A stretch of DNA of 37,913 nt from an uncultured Pseudomonadota bacterium. Lineage in GTDB: Bacteria > Myxococcota_A > UBA796 > GCA-2862545. The stretch spans positions 1-37,913 of the forward strand of contig CAIOSP010000139.1 in the NCBI GenBank assembly GCA_903861005.1, in the 5' to 3' direction. The notes under the pieces were generated by a model that had not been told where the DNA came from, searched no databases, and worked only from the letters and a program-made list of their open reading frames with translations. The position numbers and the translations under genes were made by a program. How positions within the stretch are numbered: the first letter of the stretch is position 1; each line of letters begins with the position of its first letter. Shown piece by piece: positions 31,338-37,913 of the stretch.

Positions 31338-31524
31338 CCGTCGCCGCGACGCAGCCGAGCGGTCCGCGTGCCGCCCCGCCCGCCGACCCACGCGCGCACC
31401 TCGCGCCTTCGCCCCCTACCGGGTCAAGCCTGCCCGGTGGTCCGACACTTGGAGGCAAGGTCATGACGTCGGAGGACGGCCTCTCCCCCCGCGACAACCC
31501 GCCCCAAACGGGTGACCTGCCCCC

Positions 31525-32628
31525 ATGCGCCACGCCGCGATCCTCCCCTCCGTCCTCGCCTTCGCGACGCTCCTGCTCGCGCGCACTCCCGCCTACGCCT
31601 GGTCGTGGTGGGCGCTCCGCTTCATCTCCATCGACCTCCTCCCCGTCGCGGTCCCCCTCGGCCTGCTCGGCGCCGCCACCGCCGCGCGCGTCGGCCGCAC
31701 CCGCTTCGCCGCGCTCGGCCTGTTCGCCGCCCTGTCGAGCGCCCTGCTGCTGGCCCCGCTCGCCCAGACCCTGTCCGACGACCACGTCTCGATCTCGCTC
31801 GTCCGCTGGCTCGGGGCCGACCAGGGCGCGCCGGTCCCGTTCCGGGCCGACGTGCCGATCGGCCACGACCTGCTCGCCGACGTCTACGGCCAGGCCGGGG
31901 ACGCGCCCAAGCCCTGCGTGATCGTCATCCACGGCGGCAGCTGGGCCCGCGGCGACAAGGGCGAAGGCGTCGCCGCCAGCCGCGCGCTCGCGAACGCGGG
32001 CGCGATCGTGGTCGACCTGCGCTACCGGCTGGCGCCCGCGCACCCCTTCCCCGCGGGCCTGCACGACGTGCTCTACACGCTGGCGGCGGTTCGGTCGGGC
32101 GTGATCCCAGGCGTGGACCCTGCGCGCGTCACGTTCCTGGGCCGCTCGGCGGGCGGGCACCTGGCGCTGCTCGCGGGCGCGGGCGCCAACCGGTCCGACC
32201 TGGCGCCGCCAGACCTGGGCCCGCAGGCGCCGCCCGCCGCGGTGGTCGCGCTCTACCCGCCGGTCGACCTGGCGTGGTCGTGGAACCACCTGATGGACCC
32301 GGACCTGACCGACACGCACACCACCCTCACCGACTTCGTGGGCGGCCGGCTGGACAAGGTGCCGGCGCTCTACAACCTGGCAAGCCCCAACATGATCGCC
32401 GGGTCTGACGCGCCGCCGGCGCTGGTGCTGTTTGGACAGGCCGAGCAGGTGGTGTCGCCCGCGCAGGCGGCGTTCGTCGCGCAGGCGTGGCAGGCGGCGG
32501 GTCGCCCGGTCGAGACCGGGGCGCTGCCGCTGTTCGACCACGGCCTGGACGCGCGGCGCGGGTCGGTCGGCGGGCAGTGGGCGGAGGCGCGCACGCTGCG
32601 CTTCCTGCGGGCGAACGGGGCGCTGTAG
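31525..32628 (+). CDS. Membrane-anchored alpha/beta-hydrolase (HSL/BD-FAE-like esterase)
   Basis: 367 aa. The N-terminal 95 residues hold two or three helices (ILPSVLAFATLLLA; LLPVAVPLGLLGAATAA; FAALGLFAALSSALLL), so the enzyme is anchored. The hydrolase domain starts near 110 with the oxyanion motif VIVIHGGSWARGD, then VVDLRYRLAPAHPFPAGLHD and the nucleophile elbow GRSAGGHLAL. The His is probably in PLFDHGLDA. The expected acid after the last strand reads FGQAEQVVSP, with Glu where Asp is normal. Family members are carboxylesterases on short acyl esters, including arylformamidases. The start at ATG 31525 has no strong ribosome-binding site. It is convergent with the thioesterase gene, six bases apart. 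Confidence 0.86.
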   Translation: MRHAAILPSVLAFATLLLARTPAYAWSWWALRFISIDLLPVAVPLGLLGAATAARVGRTRFAALGLFAALSSALLLAPLAQTLSDDHVSISLVRWLGADQGAPVPFRADVPIGHDLLADVYGQAGDAPKPCVIVIHGGSWARGDKGEGVAASRALANAGAIVVDLRYRLAPAHPFPAGLHDVLYTLAAVRSGVIPGVDPARVTFLGRSAGGHLALLAGAGANRSDLAPPDLGPQAPPAAVVALYPPVDLAWSWNHLMDPDLTDTHTTLTDFVGGRLDKVPALYNLASPNMIAGSDAPPALVLFGQAEQVVSPAQAAFVAQAWQAAGRPVETGALPLFDHGLDARRGSVGGQWAEARTLRFLRANGAL

Positions 32629-32634
32629 TGACGG

Positions 32635-33069
32635 TCAGGGCCCGGCGACGTCGCTGACGACCAGCGGCTCGAGCGTGGCGCGGAACCCGGGCGGGATCTC
32701 CGCGCTGCGGCGGGTCTGCTTGTCGAACATGGCCAGCACCACCGTACCCTCGGCCGCGACCACGCCGTTCGCGTGCAGGATGCGCTGCCGGTAGGTGATG
32801 CTCTTGGTGCCCAGGCGCGACAGCGACGTCTCGATGACCATGCGGTCGTCGCGGCGCGACTCGTGGCGGTAGTCGAGCGACACGTGGACCACCACCATGG
32901 TCAGGCTCGGGTCGCCCAGCTTGGAGAAGTCGGTGTCCGCGTGGCGGACCCACTCAAAGCGCCCCCACTCCATCCACTGCTGGTAGACGGAGTTGTTGAC
33001 GTGCCCGAGGGTGTCGACCTCGGTCGACCGCACCACGATGTCCAGGCGAGAGATCACGACGCCCCCCAC
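32635..33069 (-). CDS. Hotdog-fold acyl-CoA thioesterase (4HBT/YbgC-like)
   Basis: 144 aa from GTG 33069; GTG 33057, closer to a GGGGGG run, is an alternative. The catalytic-loop motif STEVDTLGHVNNSVYQQWME, with an Asp followed by GHVNN, is the active-site stretch of 4-hydroxybenzoyl-CoA thioesterase-like enzymes. The strand LDYRHESRRDDRMVIETSL and a later QRILHANGVVAAEGTVVL continue the hotdog fold. It hydrolyses an acyl-CoA or aryl-CoA thioester in the cytoplasm. The gene follows yebC by ten bases in the same direction, so they are probably co-transcribed. Confidence 0.88.
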   Translation of the reverse strand: MGGVVISRLDIVVRSTEVDTLGHVNNSVYQQWMEWGRFEWVRHADTDFSKLGDPSLTMVVVHVSLDYRHESRRDDRMVIETSLSRLGTKSITYRQRILHANGVVAAEGTVVLAMFDKQTRRSAEIPPGFRATLEPLVVSDVAGP

Positions 33070-33079
33070 CAGAGCAGGC

Positions 33080-33772
33080 CTACTTGAGGCCCACGTGCAT
33101 GCGGTGGACGTCGTCGTTGTCGTCGATGTCCTGCAGGAAGTTCACGACCTCGTCGCGCGCCTCGCCCGACAGCTCGACCGGGTTCTTGCAGTTCCAGCGC
33201 AGCTCCGACGAGCTGATGGTCCAGCCCATGCGCGTGAGCTCCGCGTTCATGGTGCCCAGGTCGGCCGGGTCACAGGTGAACGTGACGCCGTCCTCGTCGA
33301 CCGACACGTCCTGCGCGTTGGCCTCGATCGCCGCCTCCTCGGGGTCCGCGCCGCTCGGGTGGGTGCCCTCGACCACGCCGACGCGGTCGAACATCCACTG
33401 CACGGCGCCCGCCAGGCCCAGCTGGCCCTTCTTGAACAGCATGCGCAGGTCAGCCGCGGTGCGGTTCTTGTTGTCGGTCAGGCACTCGACGATGATCGGG
33501 ACCTGATGGGGCGCGAAGCCCTCGTACAGCACGGTGTCGTAGTGCACCGGCTCAAGCAGGCCCGCGCCCTTCTTGATGGCGCGCTCGATGGTGTCGCGCG
33601 GCACCGACTGCTTCTTGGCCGCTTCCACCGCAGCGCGCAGGCGCGCGTTGTTCTCGGGGTTCGGGTCGCCCATCTTGGCGGCGACGATGATTTCCTTGGA
33701 GAGCTTACCGAACAACGCACCCTTTCGGGCGCCCTCGGCGACTCGACCTGCGTGCTTCCACTGGGCGCCCAT
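33080..33772 (-). CDS. yebC: YebC/PmpR family regulator or translation factor
   Basis: 230 aa starting MGAQWKHAGR at ATG 33772, with GAGG six bases upstream; a TTG two codons earlier is less likely. The family pattern is complete: FGKLSKEIIVAAKMGDPNPE, NARLRAAVEAAKKQSVPRD, IERAIKKGAG, YEGFAPHQVPIIVECLTDN and KNRTAADLRMLFKKGQL. YebC/TACO1 proteins were named as transcriptional regulators and are now known to help ribosomes through proline-rich stretches. Length is slightly below the usual 240-250. It lies 66 bases after the KynB-like gene and 10 bases before the thioesterase. Confidence 0.95.
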   Translation of the reverse strand: MGAQWKHAGRVAEGARKGALFGKLSKEIIVAAKMGDPNPENNARLRAAVEAAKKQSVPRDTIERAIKKGAGLLEPVHYDTVLYEGFAPHQVPIIVECLTDNKNRTAADLRMLFKKGQLGLAGAVQWMFDRVGVVEGTHPSGADPEEAAIEANAQDVSVDEDGVTFTCDPADLGTMNAELTRMGWTISSSELRWNCKNPVELSGEARDEVVNFLQDIDDNDDVHRMHVGLK

Positions 33773-33838
33773 GCGCAACCTCGATCTGGTCCACGCCCTT
33801 AAGGAGGGAACGCGGGGGCGCGCAAGTCCCCGCGACGC

Positions 33839-34465
33839 CTACGGCCAGGGGGCCAGGGCCGCCCGCACCGGCGACGCGTCCGCGCCGACCAGCCTCAGCG
33901 GCAGCGCGATCAGCGTGTAGATCCCAGGCTCGACGCCGCTCAGCACCACCCCTTCGAGGATGGCCATGTCGCGCTCGGCGATGGCCGTGTGCGACCGCAG
34001 CAGCTTGTCGTGCATCAGGTCGACGCTGGGGGTGTCCAGGCCGACCAGGACCACGCCCTGGTCGTGCAGCCAGGCCACCAGCTCCGGCGACAGGGCCGCG
34101 AAGTCCTCGTTCCAGGCGTCCGGGTCGGGGAACGAGCCCGTGTGGAAGAGCACCCGCGGCGCGGTGATCGGCACCGTGACATCCCCGGGCACGATCCGCC
34201 GACCGCGCGTCCCGGGCACCGCCACCACCTGGCAGAGGCCGTAGTAGGTGTCGAGCGGGCGCGCGTCGATGCCCGGCGCCTGGGCCGCGTAGTGGCTGGG
34301 CGCGTCAGTGTGCGCGCCCACGTGCACCGTGGTGGTGATCGACGACAGGTCCAGGTTGGCCCCGTCGGCGATGGCACACGTGATGTCGCGCTTGTAGGCG
34401 ACGTCGCCCGGCCAGACGGCTAGCCCTGGGTGCACGGGCGGCGAGATATCGATCAGGCGCGTCAT
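33839..34465 (-). CDS. Cyclase family / KynB-like metal-dependent hydrolase
   Basis: 208 aa from ATG 34465, which overlaps the stop of the dioxygenase fusion by one base (TGATG). It starts RLIDISPPVHPGLAVWPGD and carries the metal-binding set HVGAHTDAPSHY (H48, H52, D54, H58), the signature of bacterial arylformamidase (KynB) and related cyclases. KynB turns N-formylkynurenine into kynurenine. Here the operon is for ring cleavage of an aminophenol-like compound, so its substrate may be a formamide or an amide intermediate of that route rather than formylkynurenine. It lacks any signal peptide. Confident as family, not as substrate. Confidence 0.88.
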   Translation of the reverse strand: MTRLIDISPPVHPGLAVWPGDVAYKRDITCAIADGANLDLSSITTTVHVGAHTDAPSHYAAQAPGIDARPLDTYYGLCQVVAVPGTRGRRIVPGDVTVPITAPRVLFHTGSFPDPDAWNEDFAALSPELVAWLHDQGVVLVGLDTPSVDLMHDKLLRSHTAIAERDMAILEGVVLSGVEPGIYTLIALPLRLVGADASPVRAALAPWP

Positions 34466-35874
34466 CAGGCCCTCGCGATGACCTTGAGCTCGACGGCGAT
34501 CGGCGTGGGCAAGGCGCTCACGGCGAGCGTGGTGCGCGTGGCGCCGACGTCCGTGAAGTACTCGGCGTAGACCGCGTTGTATCCGGCGAAGTCGCGGTCC
34601 ATGTTCACCAGGAACGCGGTGACGTCGACCACCTTGTCGAGCGAGCTGCCCGACTCCTCCAGGATCGCCTTCACGTTCTCGATGGTCGCGCGGGTCTGCG
34701 CCGCGATGTCGTAGTCGCGGGGCGAGCCGTCGTCGTAGCGGATCGGGCCCCCGGGGATGGCGTTGGTGACGGGCTGCCGCGGGCCCACGCCCGACAGGTA
34801 CAGCAGGTCGCCCACCCGACGCGCGTGCGGGTAGGCGCCCACCGGCTTGGGCGCGCGGGAGGCGGCGACGTGCACGCCGGGCGCCACGGTCACCGGCGCC
34901 GCCGTGGGCAGCTCGGGGACCTCGTCGGTGTCGTCGTCGTCGGCCGCGTCGGCGAGCCCGGCCCGCGGCGGCGCGTCGAGCACCTCGCGGTTGCCGATCC
35001 AGCGCTCCACGTCCTCCTCGTCGAACTCCTTGTCGCCGAGCGACGCGACCGTCGGTGTCAGCGCGACCACGGCCGAGCCCGTCCCGTGCACCGGCTCGTA
35101 GGCCAGCACCTCGCCGACGTAGCGGTTGTTCGCGCCCATCAGCGCCGACAGGAACCACATCGGCTTGAAGCTGACGACCTTCTTCACGCGGATCTGCTTC
35201 TGCACGACGCGGCTGAGCTGCGCGACGTCCTCCAGGCGGCCCTGGCCCAGGAACTCCAGCAGCTTCTGGTTCCACTCCTCGTCCTTGGCTGAGTGGATGG
35301 CGTCGGCGGCCGGGTCGATCCAGTCGGTGTGCAGGCGGTTCGACAGCGTCGACACCACCACCACCACCGCGCGCTTGCCCTGCGCGGCCAGCGCGTCCTT
35401 GGCCGCCTTGGCCAGCACGATCGTCTCGGCGCGGTCGGCGTAGATGTTGCTCGACACGATCGTCGCCGGGATGGCGTTGTCCGGGTTGAGCAGCTTGAGC
35501 GCCACCACGGTGCCGGTGTCGATCGGGAAGCCGTGGTGCGCCACGGTGCGCGCGTCTAGGCCGCGCACAATCGCCGCGTCCTTCCAGCGCTGCCCGAACT
35601 CGGCGTCGATGCGGAAGCGGTACGGGATGCTGCCCAGCGCGTGGAACAGCTCGTCCACGTGCACCCACTCGGGGTGCGGCAGCGTCTGGATCTGGTGGCC
35701 CAGGATGCTTGGCCACATGGTGCTGTAGACCAGCAGCAGGTCGGGCTGCTGGGCGGCGATCAGCTCGCGCGCGCGGCCGTAGGCGTCGGCCAGGCGGCGG
35801 TAGCCGGGGTTGGCGTCGGGGCACAGGACGGGGTGCGGCAGACCGGGGACGATCAAGCCCATGGTGACGGTCAT
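34465..35874 (-). CDS. 2-aminophenol 1,6-dioxygenase alpha subunit-like domain fused to 2-aminomuconate deaminase-like RidA domain
   Basis: 469 aa in one uninterrupted frame from ATG 35874, overlapping the beta-subunit stop (ATGA). Residues 1 to about 290 resemble the non-catalytic alpha subunit AmnA of class III extradiol enzymes (LIVPGLPHPVLCPDANPGY; LLLVYSTMWPSILGHQ; VDELFHALGSIPYRF; GFPIDTGTVVAL). An acidic linker follows (about 300-340, containing ADDDDTDEVPELP). Residues of about 342-469 are a RidA-fold domain close to 2-aminomuconate deaminase (GAYPHARRVGDLLYLSGVG; AAQTRATIENVKAILEESG; VTAFLVNMDRDFAGYNAVYA; GATRTTLAVSALP). AmnA and the deaminase AmnD are separate proteins in Pseudomonas AP-3. 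The fusion would join ring opening to deamination two steps later. No frameshift or internal start with a good ribosome-binding site is visible. Confidence 0.88.
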   Translation of the reverse strand: MTVTMGLIVPGLPHPVLCPDANPGYRRLADAYGRARELIAAQQPDLLLVYSTMWPSILGHQIQTLPHPEWVHVDELFHALGSIPYRFRIDAEFGQRWKDAAIVRGLDARTVAHHGFPIDTGTVVALKLLNPDNAIPATIVSSNIYADRAETIVLAKAAKDALAAQGKRAVVVVVSTLSNRLHTDWIDPAADAIHSAKDEEWNQKLLEFLGQGRLEDVAQLSRVVQKQIRVKKVVSFKPMWFLSALMGANNRYVGEVLAYEPVHGTGSAVVALTPTVASLGDKEFDEEDVERWIGNREVLDAPPRAGLADAADDDDTDEVPELPTAAPVTVAPGVHVAASRAPKPVGAYPHARRVGDLLYLSGVGPRQPVTNAIPGGPIRYDDGSPRDYDIAAQTRATIENVKAILEESGSSLDKVVDVTAFLVNMDRDFAGYNAVYAEYFTDVGATRTTLAVSALPTPIAVELKVIARA

Positions 35875-36761
35875 GGCGCCTCCTTGGGGAACCAGCCCAT
35901 CACGGCGTTGCCGGTGCCGATCACCGTGCCGTACGCGTAGAGCTCGGCCGGGTACGTGGGGAAGCCGAGCGCCGCCAGCATCCAGGTGAAGCTGCCCGCG
36001 TCGGTCTCGGCGATCGCCTGGCTGCTGAACTCCGGCAGGATGTCCACCACCTCGCGCGTGCGCCCGCTCTTGAGCATGTTCACGATCTTCATGTCCCACA
36101 GGTGCTGGGCGTGGCTGGTCACGTGCTCGCGGCTCATGTCCTCCGGCACGTCGCCCTCCGACGTGAAGTGCCGGTGCGACAGGCTGTTCGACGCCAGCAG
36201 CACCACGCGCTTGCCCGACTTCTCGATCGCGCGCACGGTCGCGTCCGCCAGCGCCACCGCCTGCGCCTGCATCACGTCGATGTTGTAGAAGGCCGCCGAC
36301 CGGCACGACGAGATCGACACGATCGGCTTGTCCCAGGCCGGGTTGGTCAGGTGGCAGGAGACGATGGTGCCGTAGTCCACGCGGAAGTCCGGGTTGCGCA
36401 TCATCGCCGTCACCAGCCCCGCCGACCGCGCCTCCGCCTCGATCGCCTCGGCCAGCGCCACGTCGACGTCCAGCCCGTACCGGTAGCGGAACAGGTGCGG
36501 GAAAATCGGGTCGACCGACAGCCCGTCAAAGCGCGGCACGCCCAAGAAGTGCCAGCCCACGTAGGTCTGCCAATGCGGCGACAGCACCACGATCGCGTCG
36601 TGGTCGATCTTGGCGAGGTCGGCGCGCAGGCGCTCGTAGCCCCAGCGCAGGCCCTCCCAGCCGCCCTCAGAGCGCGGCTCGTTCTGCGGAGGGTTCTCCG
36701 CGTAGATCAGATGGGGCGGGTGCGGTGCGAGCAGCCCCGCGACGATGCGACCTTTGGGCAT
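35871..36761 (-). CDS. 2-aminophenol 1,6-dioxygenase beta (catalytic) subunit-like
   Basis: 296 aa from ATG 36761, with GAGG five bases upstream. It is a LigB-fold class III extradiol dioxygenase closely resembling AmnB: IVAGLLAPHPPHLIYAENPP, PRSEGGWEGLRWGYERLRA, LSPHWQTYVGWHFLGVPR, DPIFPHLFRYRYGLDVDV. The Fe(II) ligands and base known for the beta subunit (His13, His62, Glu251, His195 as I recall them) appear here one residue later as H14, H63, E252 and H196, so activity is expected. It opens an o-aminophenol ring between C1 and C6 using O2. It is the first gene of the operon, followed by the alpha-deaminase fusion and the KynB-like gene. The aldehyde dehydrogenase normally needed next is absent from the window. 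Confidence 0.9.
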   Translation of the reverse strand: MPKGRIVAGLLAPHPPHLIYAENPPQNEPRSEGGWEGLRWGYERLRADLAKIDHDAIVVLSPHWQTYVGWHFLGVPRFDGLSVDPIFPHLFRYRYGLDVDVALAEAIEAEARSAGLVTAMMRNPDFRVDYGTIVSCHLTNPAWDKPIVSISSCRSAAFYNIDVMQAQAVALADATVRAIEKSGKRVVLLASNSLSHRHFTSEGDVPEDMSREHVTSHAQHLWDMKIVNMLKSGRTREVVDILPEFSSQAIAETDAGSFTWMLAALGFPTYPAELYAYGTVIGTGNAVMGWFPKEAP

Positions 36762-36958
36762 GATGGCCTCGGCGCAGGGGTAGCCGCGGGGAGGGGCCGG
36801 GAGCAAGGCGAAAGCGGAGGTCGTACGAGACCGCGGCGCCGCGCGCCTGCGGCGAACCTCGACCAGCGCCCCCGCGCTTCCTCCCACCCGCGCGCCCGGC
36901 CGTGCGAGGAATCGCGCGGAGCTTCACCATGCGAACAAACCGCGCTACACTCCCCACC

Positions 36959-37552
36959 ATGAGCAAGCCGCCTGCGACCTATGAAGACCTCGAAGCGACG
37001 CCCGAGGGCGTTCGCGCCGAGCTGATCGACGGCGAGCTGTACCTGCAGGCGTCCCCGGCCGTCGATCACCAAGTCGTCCAAGGGTGCCTCCACGCGCACC
37101 TGCGGGACCGCTACGGCGGCAAGGGCGGCGACGACCCCACGCGCCCCGGCGGCTGGGTGTTCGTCCAAGTCCCCGAGCTGTGGCTGGGAGACCCCAACCC
37201 AAAGACCCGCGTCCTGTGCCCCGACATCGTCGGCTGGCGCCGGGAGCGCTGGCCGCGGGTGCGCACGACCCACGGCCTGACCGTGGCGCCGGACTGGGTG
37301 TGCGAGGTCCTCTCCCCGTCCACGCACCGCCACGATCGCCTTCGCAAGGCCACGGTCTACGCCCAGGCCGGCGTGCCCTGGTACTGGCTGCTCGACCCGA
37401 TCGAGCGGATCGTCGAGGTCTACGAGCTGCGCGACGGCGTCTGGTCGCGCGTCGCCGCGGCCGAGGCCGGGGAGCGCGCGGTCCTGCCCCCGTTTGGCGG
37501 GCCGGAGTTCGACCTGAGCGTGTGGTGGGAAGACCTGGACGAGGCGGACTGA
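36959..37552 (+). CDS. Uma2 family endonuclease (DUF820)
   Basis: 197 aa starting MSKPPATYEDLEATPEGVRA at ATG 36959, 197 bases from the divergent dioxygenase operon. PD-(D/E)XK-like Uma2 marks are visible: RAELIDGELYLQASPAVDHQ, CPDIVGWRRERWP, WVCEVLSPSTHRHDRLRKATVYA (Asp, then Glu-x-Leu, then Arg/Lys), and AGVPWYWLLDP. Such proteins are abundant in cyanobacteria and Myxococcota, often in many copies, and are thought to be restriction-like nucleases, but the target is unknown. There is no methylase or toxin-antitoxin partner beside it. Confidence 0.9.
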   Translation: MSKPPATYEDLEATPEGVRAELIDGELYLQASPAVDHQVVQGCLHAHLRDRYGGKGGDDPTRPGGWVFVQVPELWLGDPNPKTRVLCPDIVGWRRERWPRVRTTHGLTVAPDWVCEVLSPSTHRHDRLRKATVYAQAGVPWYWLLDPIERIVEVYELRDGVWSRVAAAEAGERAVLPPFGGPEFDLSVWWEDLDEAD

Positions 37553-37845
37553 GGCGCTCCGCCACGGCTCGCTCGCCAACGGAGCCCTCACCGGGCCCGT
37601 CGCGCGCTCCGGCCGGGTCGTACCTCGGTGGCTTGAGGCGACTTTGAGCGCCGCTCGGACGATCCGCCCTCCAAGAACCGGGACGACCGCTCGACCAAGC
37701 TGGGGAGCAACCGCCCCGTCGACGCTCAGACGCCGTGATCCGAGCGAGCCGTAAGGGCACTCCCGTACGCGCTTCCACGCATTCAGGACCCCGTGGTTGT
37801 TCCGATTTCTCCTTCATCTTCCGAAAGTTCGGAAATGGAGAGAAG
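37553..37845. other. Intergenic region before the right-edge gene
   Basis: About 290 bases. The first 240 are GC-rich and without recognisable element. From about 37790 the sequence becomes less GC-rich and pyrimidine-rich (GATTTCTCCTTCATC) and carries the palindrome at 37819-37834, so this is a promoter region for the right-edge gene. Confidence 0.4.
37819..37834. promoter_or_regulatory. Palindromic operator candidate just before the right-edge gene
   Basis: TTCCGAA-AG-TTCGGAA, two perfect 7-bp arms with a 2-base spacer, ends 11 bases before the ATG at 37846 and adjoins the ribosome-binding site GGAG. A dimeric repressor bound here would block transcription or translation. The cognate protein could be encoded by the gene itself. 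Symmetry and position only. Confidence 0.42.
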
Positions 37846-37913
37846 ATGACCACGCAGCTCCTCGGTACCGACGTCCAGCGCACCCAGACCGCCCCCTCGC
37901 AGCGGCACGCTCC
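37846..37913 (+). CDS. Unidentified gene, first 22 codons (runs off right edge)
   Basis: ATG 37846 with GGAG five bases upstream opens MTTQLLGTDVQRTQTAPSQR and stays open to the window edge. Too short to identify. The strong ribosome-binding site and the palindrome in front of it make it a real start. Confidence 0.5.
   Translation, partial: MTTQLLGTDVQRTQTAPSQRHA

Noticed and set aside
34825-35292. Plus-strand open frame opposite the dioxygenase fusion.
   Set aside because: Val/Ala/Arg-rich shadow with no start signal; the minus strand carries two recognised domains in frame.
1-37913. tRNA, rRNA, CRISPR arrays, riboswitches.
   Set aside because: No tRNA-like cloverleaf end, rRNA-like conserved stretch, regular short direct repeats or known riboswitch core was seen on either strand by eye; a covariance-model scan could still find a small RNA.

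Overview
The window is about 38 kb of very GC-rich bacterial DNA (roughly 70% G+C by eye), with GTG and TTG starts and dense ATGA/GTGA/TTGA overlaps. MopE-type Asp/Cys repeats, a DUF1552 protein, a VWA lipoprotein with HYDIN-like repeats and a RDD/SpoIIM/DUF4129 block together suggest Myxococcota or a related delta-proteobacterial lineage. That is inference from gene content; no rRNA or tRNA gene is visible.

Layout. 1-3.3 kb: four overlapping minus-strand membrane genes (RDD, SpoIIM-like, a polytopic protein, DUF4129), the membrane half of a MoxR/DUF58-type cluster that continues off the left edge. 3.6-7.1 kb: a Cache-GGDEF diguanylate cyclase, a VWA lipoprotein and a tiny acidic exported protein. 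7.3-13.3 kb: a YbiT-type ABC-F ATPase, a small membrane-anchored protein, then a tightly overlapped operon of a WecA/TagO-like glycosyl-phosphate transferase, two different sulfotransferases and a protein resembling a metallo-beta-lactamase fold that has lost its metal motif. 13.3-17.6 kb: a MopE-repeat lipoprotein coupled to a Tat-exported DUF1552 protein, a broken ECF sigma-factor fragment, and a lipoprotein with a clan-CD (caspase/legumain-like) His/Cys signature. 17.6-20.7 kb: a mannose-1-phosphate guanylyltransferase-like gene and a divergent SDR/MDR oxidoreductase pair. 21-25.3 kb: a MacAB-like exporter operon (ATPase, FtsX permease, adaptor).

25.3-31.5 kb is a patchwork: three decayed, mutually similar insertion-sequence remnants (IS91-type transposase C-terminus) flank a fatty-acid desaturase and a trio of unusual minus-strand genes (a 719-aa protein with an HSS...SGHYRP motif, a SnoaL-like protein and a small helical protein). 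31.5-37.9 kb returns to intact metabolism: an alpha/beta-hydrolase, a hotdog thioesterase, YebC, and a three-gene operon encoding both subunits of a 2-aminophenol 1,6-dioxygenase-like enzyme plus a KynB-like hydrolase. The dioxygenase alpha subunit is fused in frame to a 2-aminomuconate-deaminase-like RidA domain. A Uma2 endonuclease and the first 22 codons of a further gene close the window.

The most notable items are the AmnA-RidA fusion, the sulfotransferase operon with its metal-site-less partner, the putative caspase-like lipoprotein, and the IS-flanked 719-aa protein.
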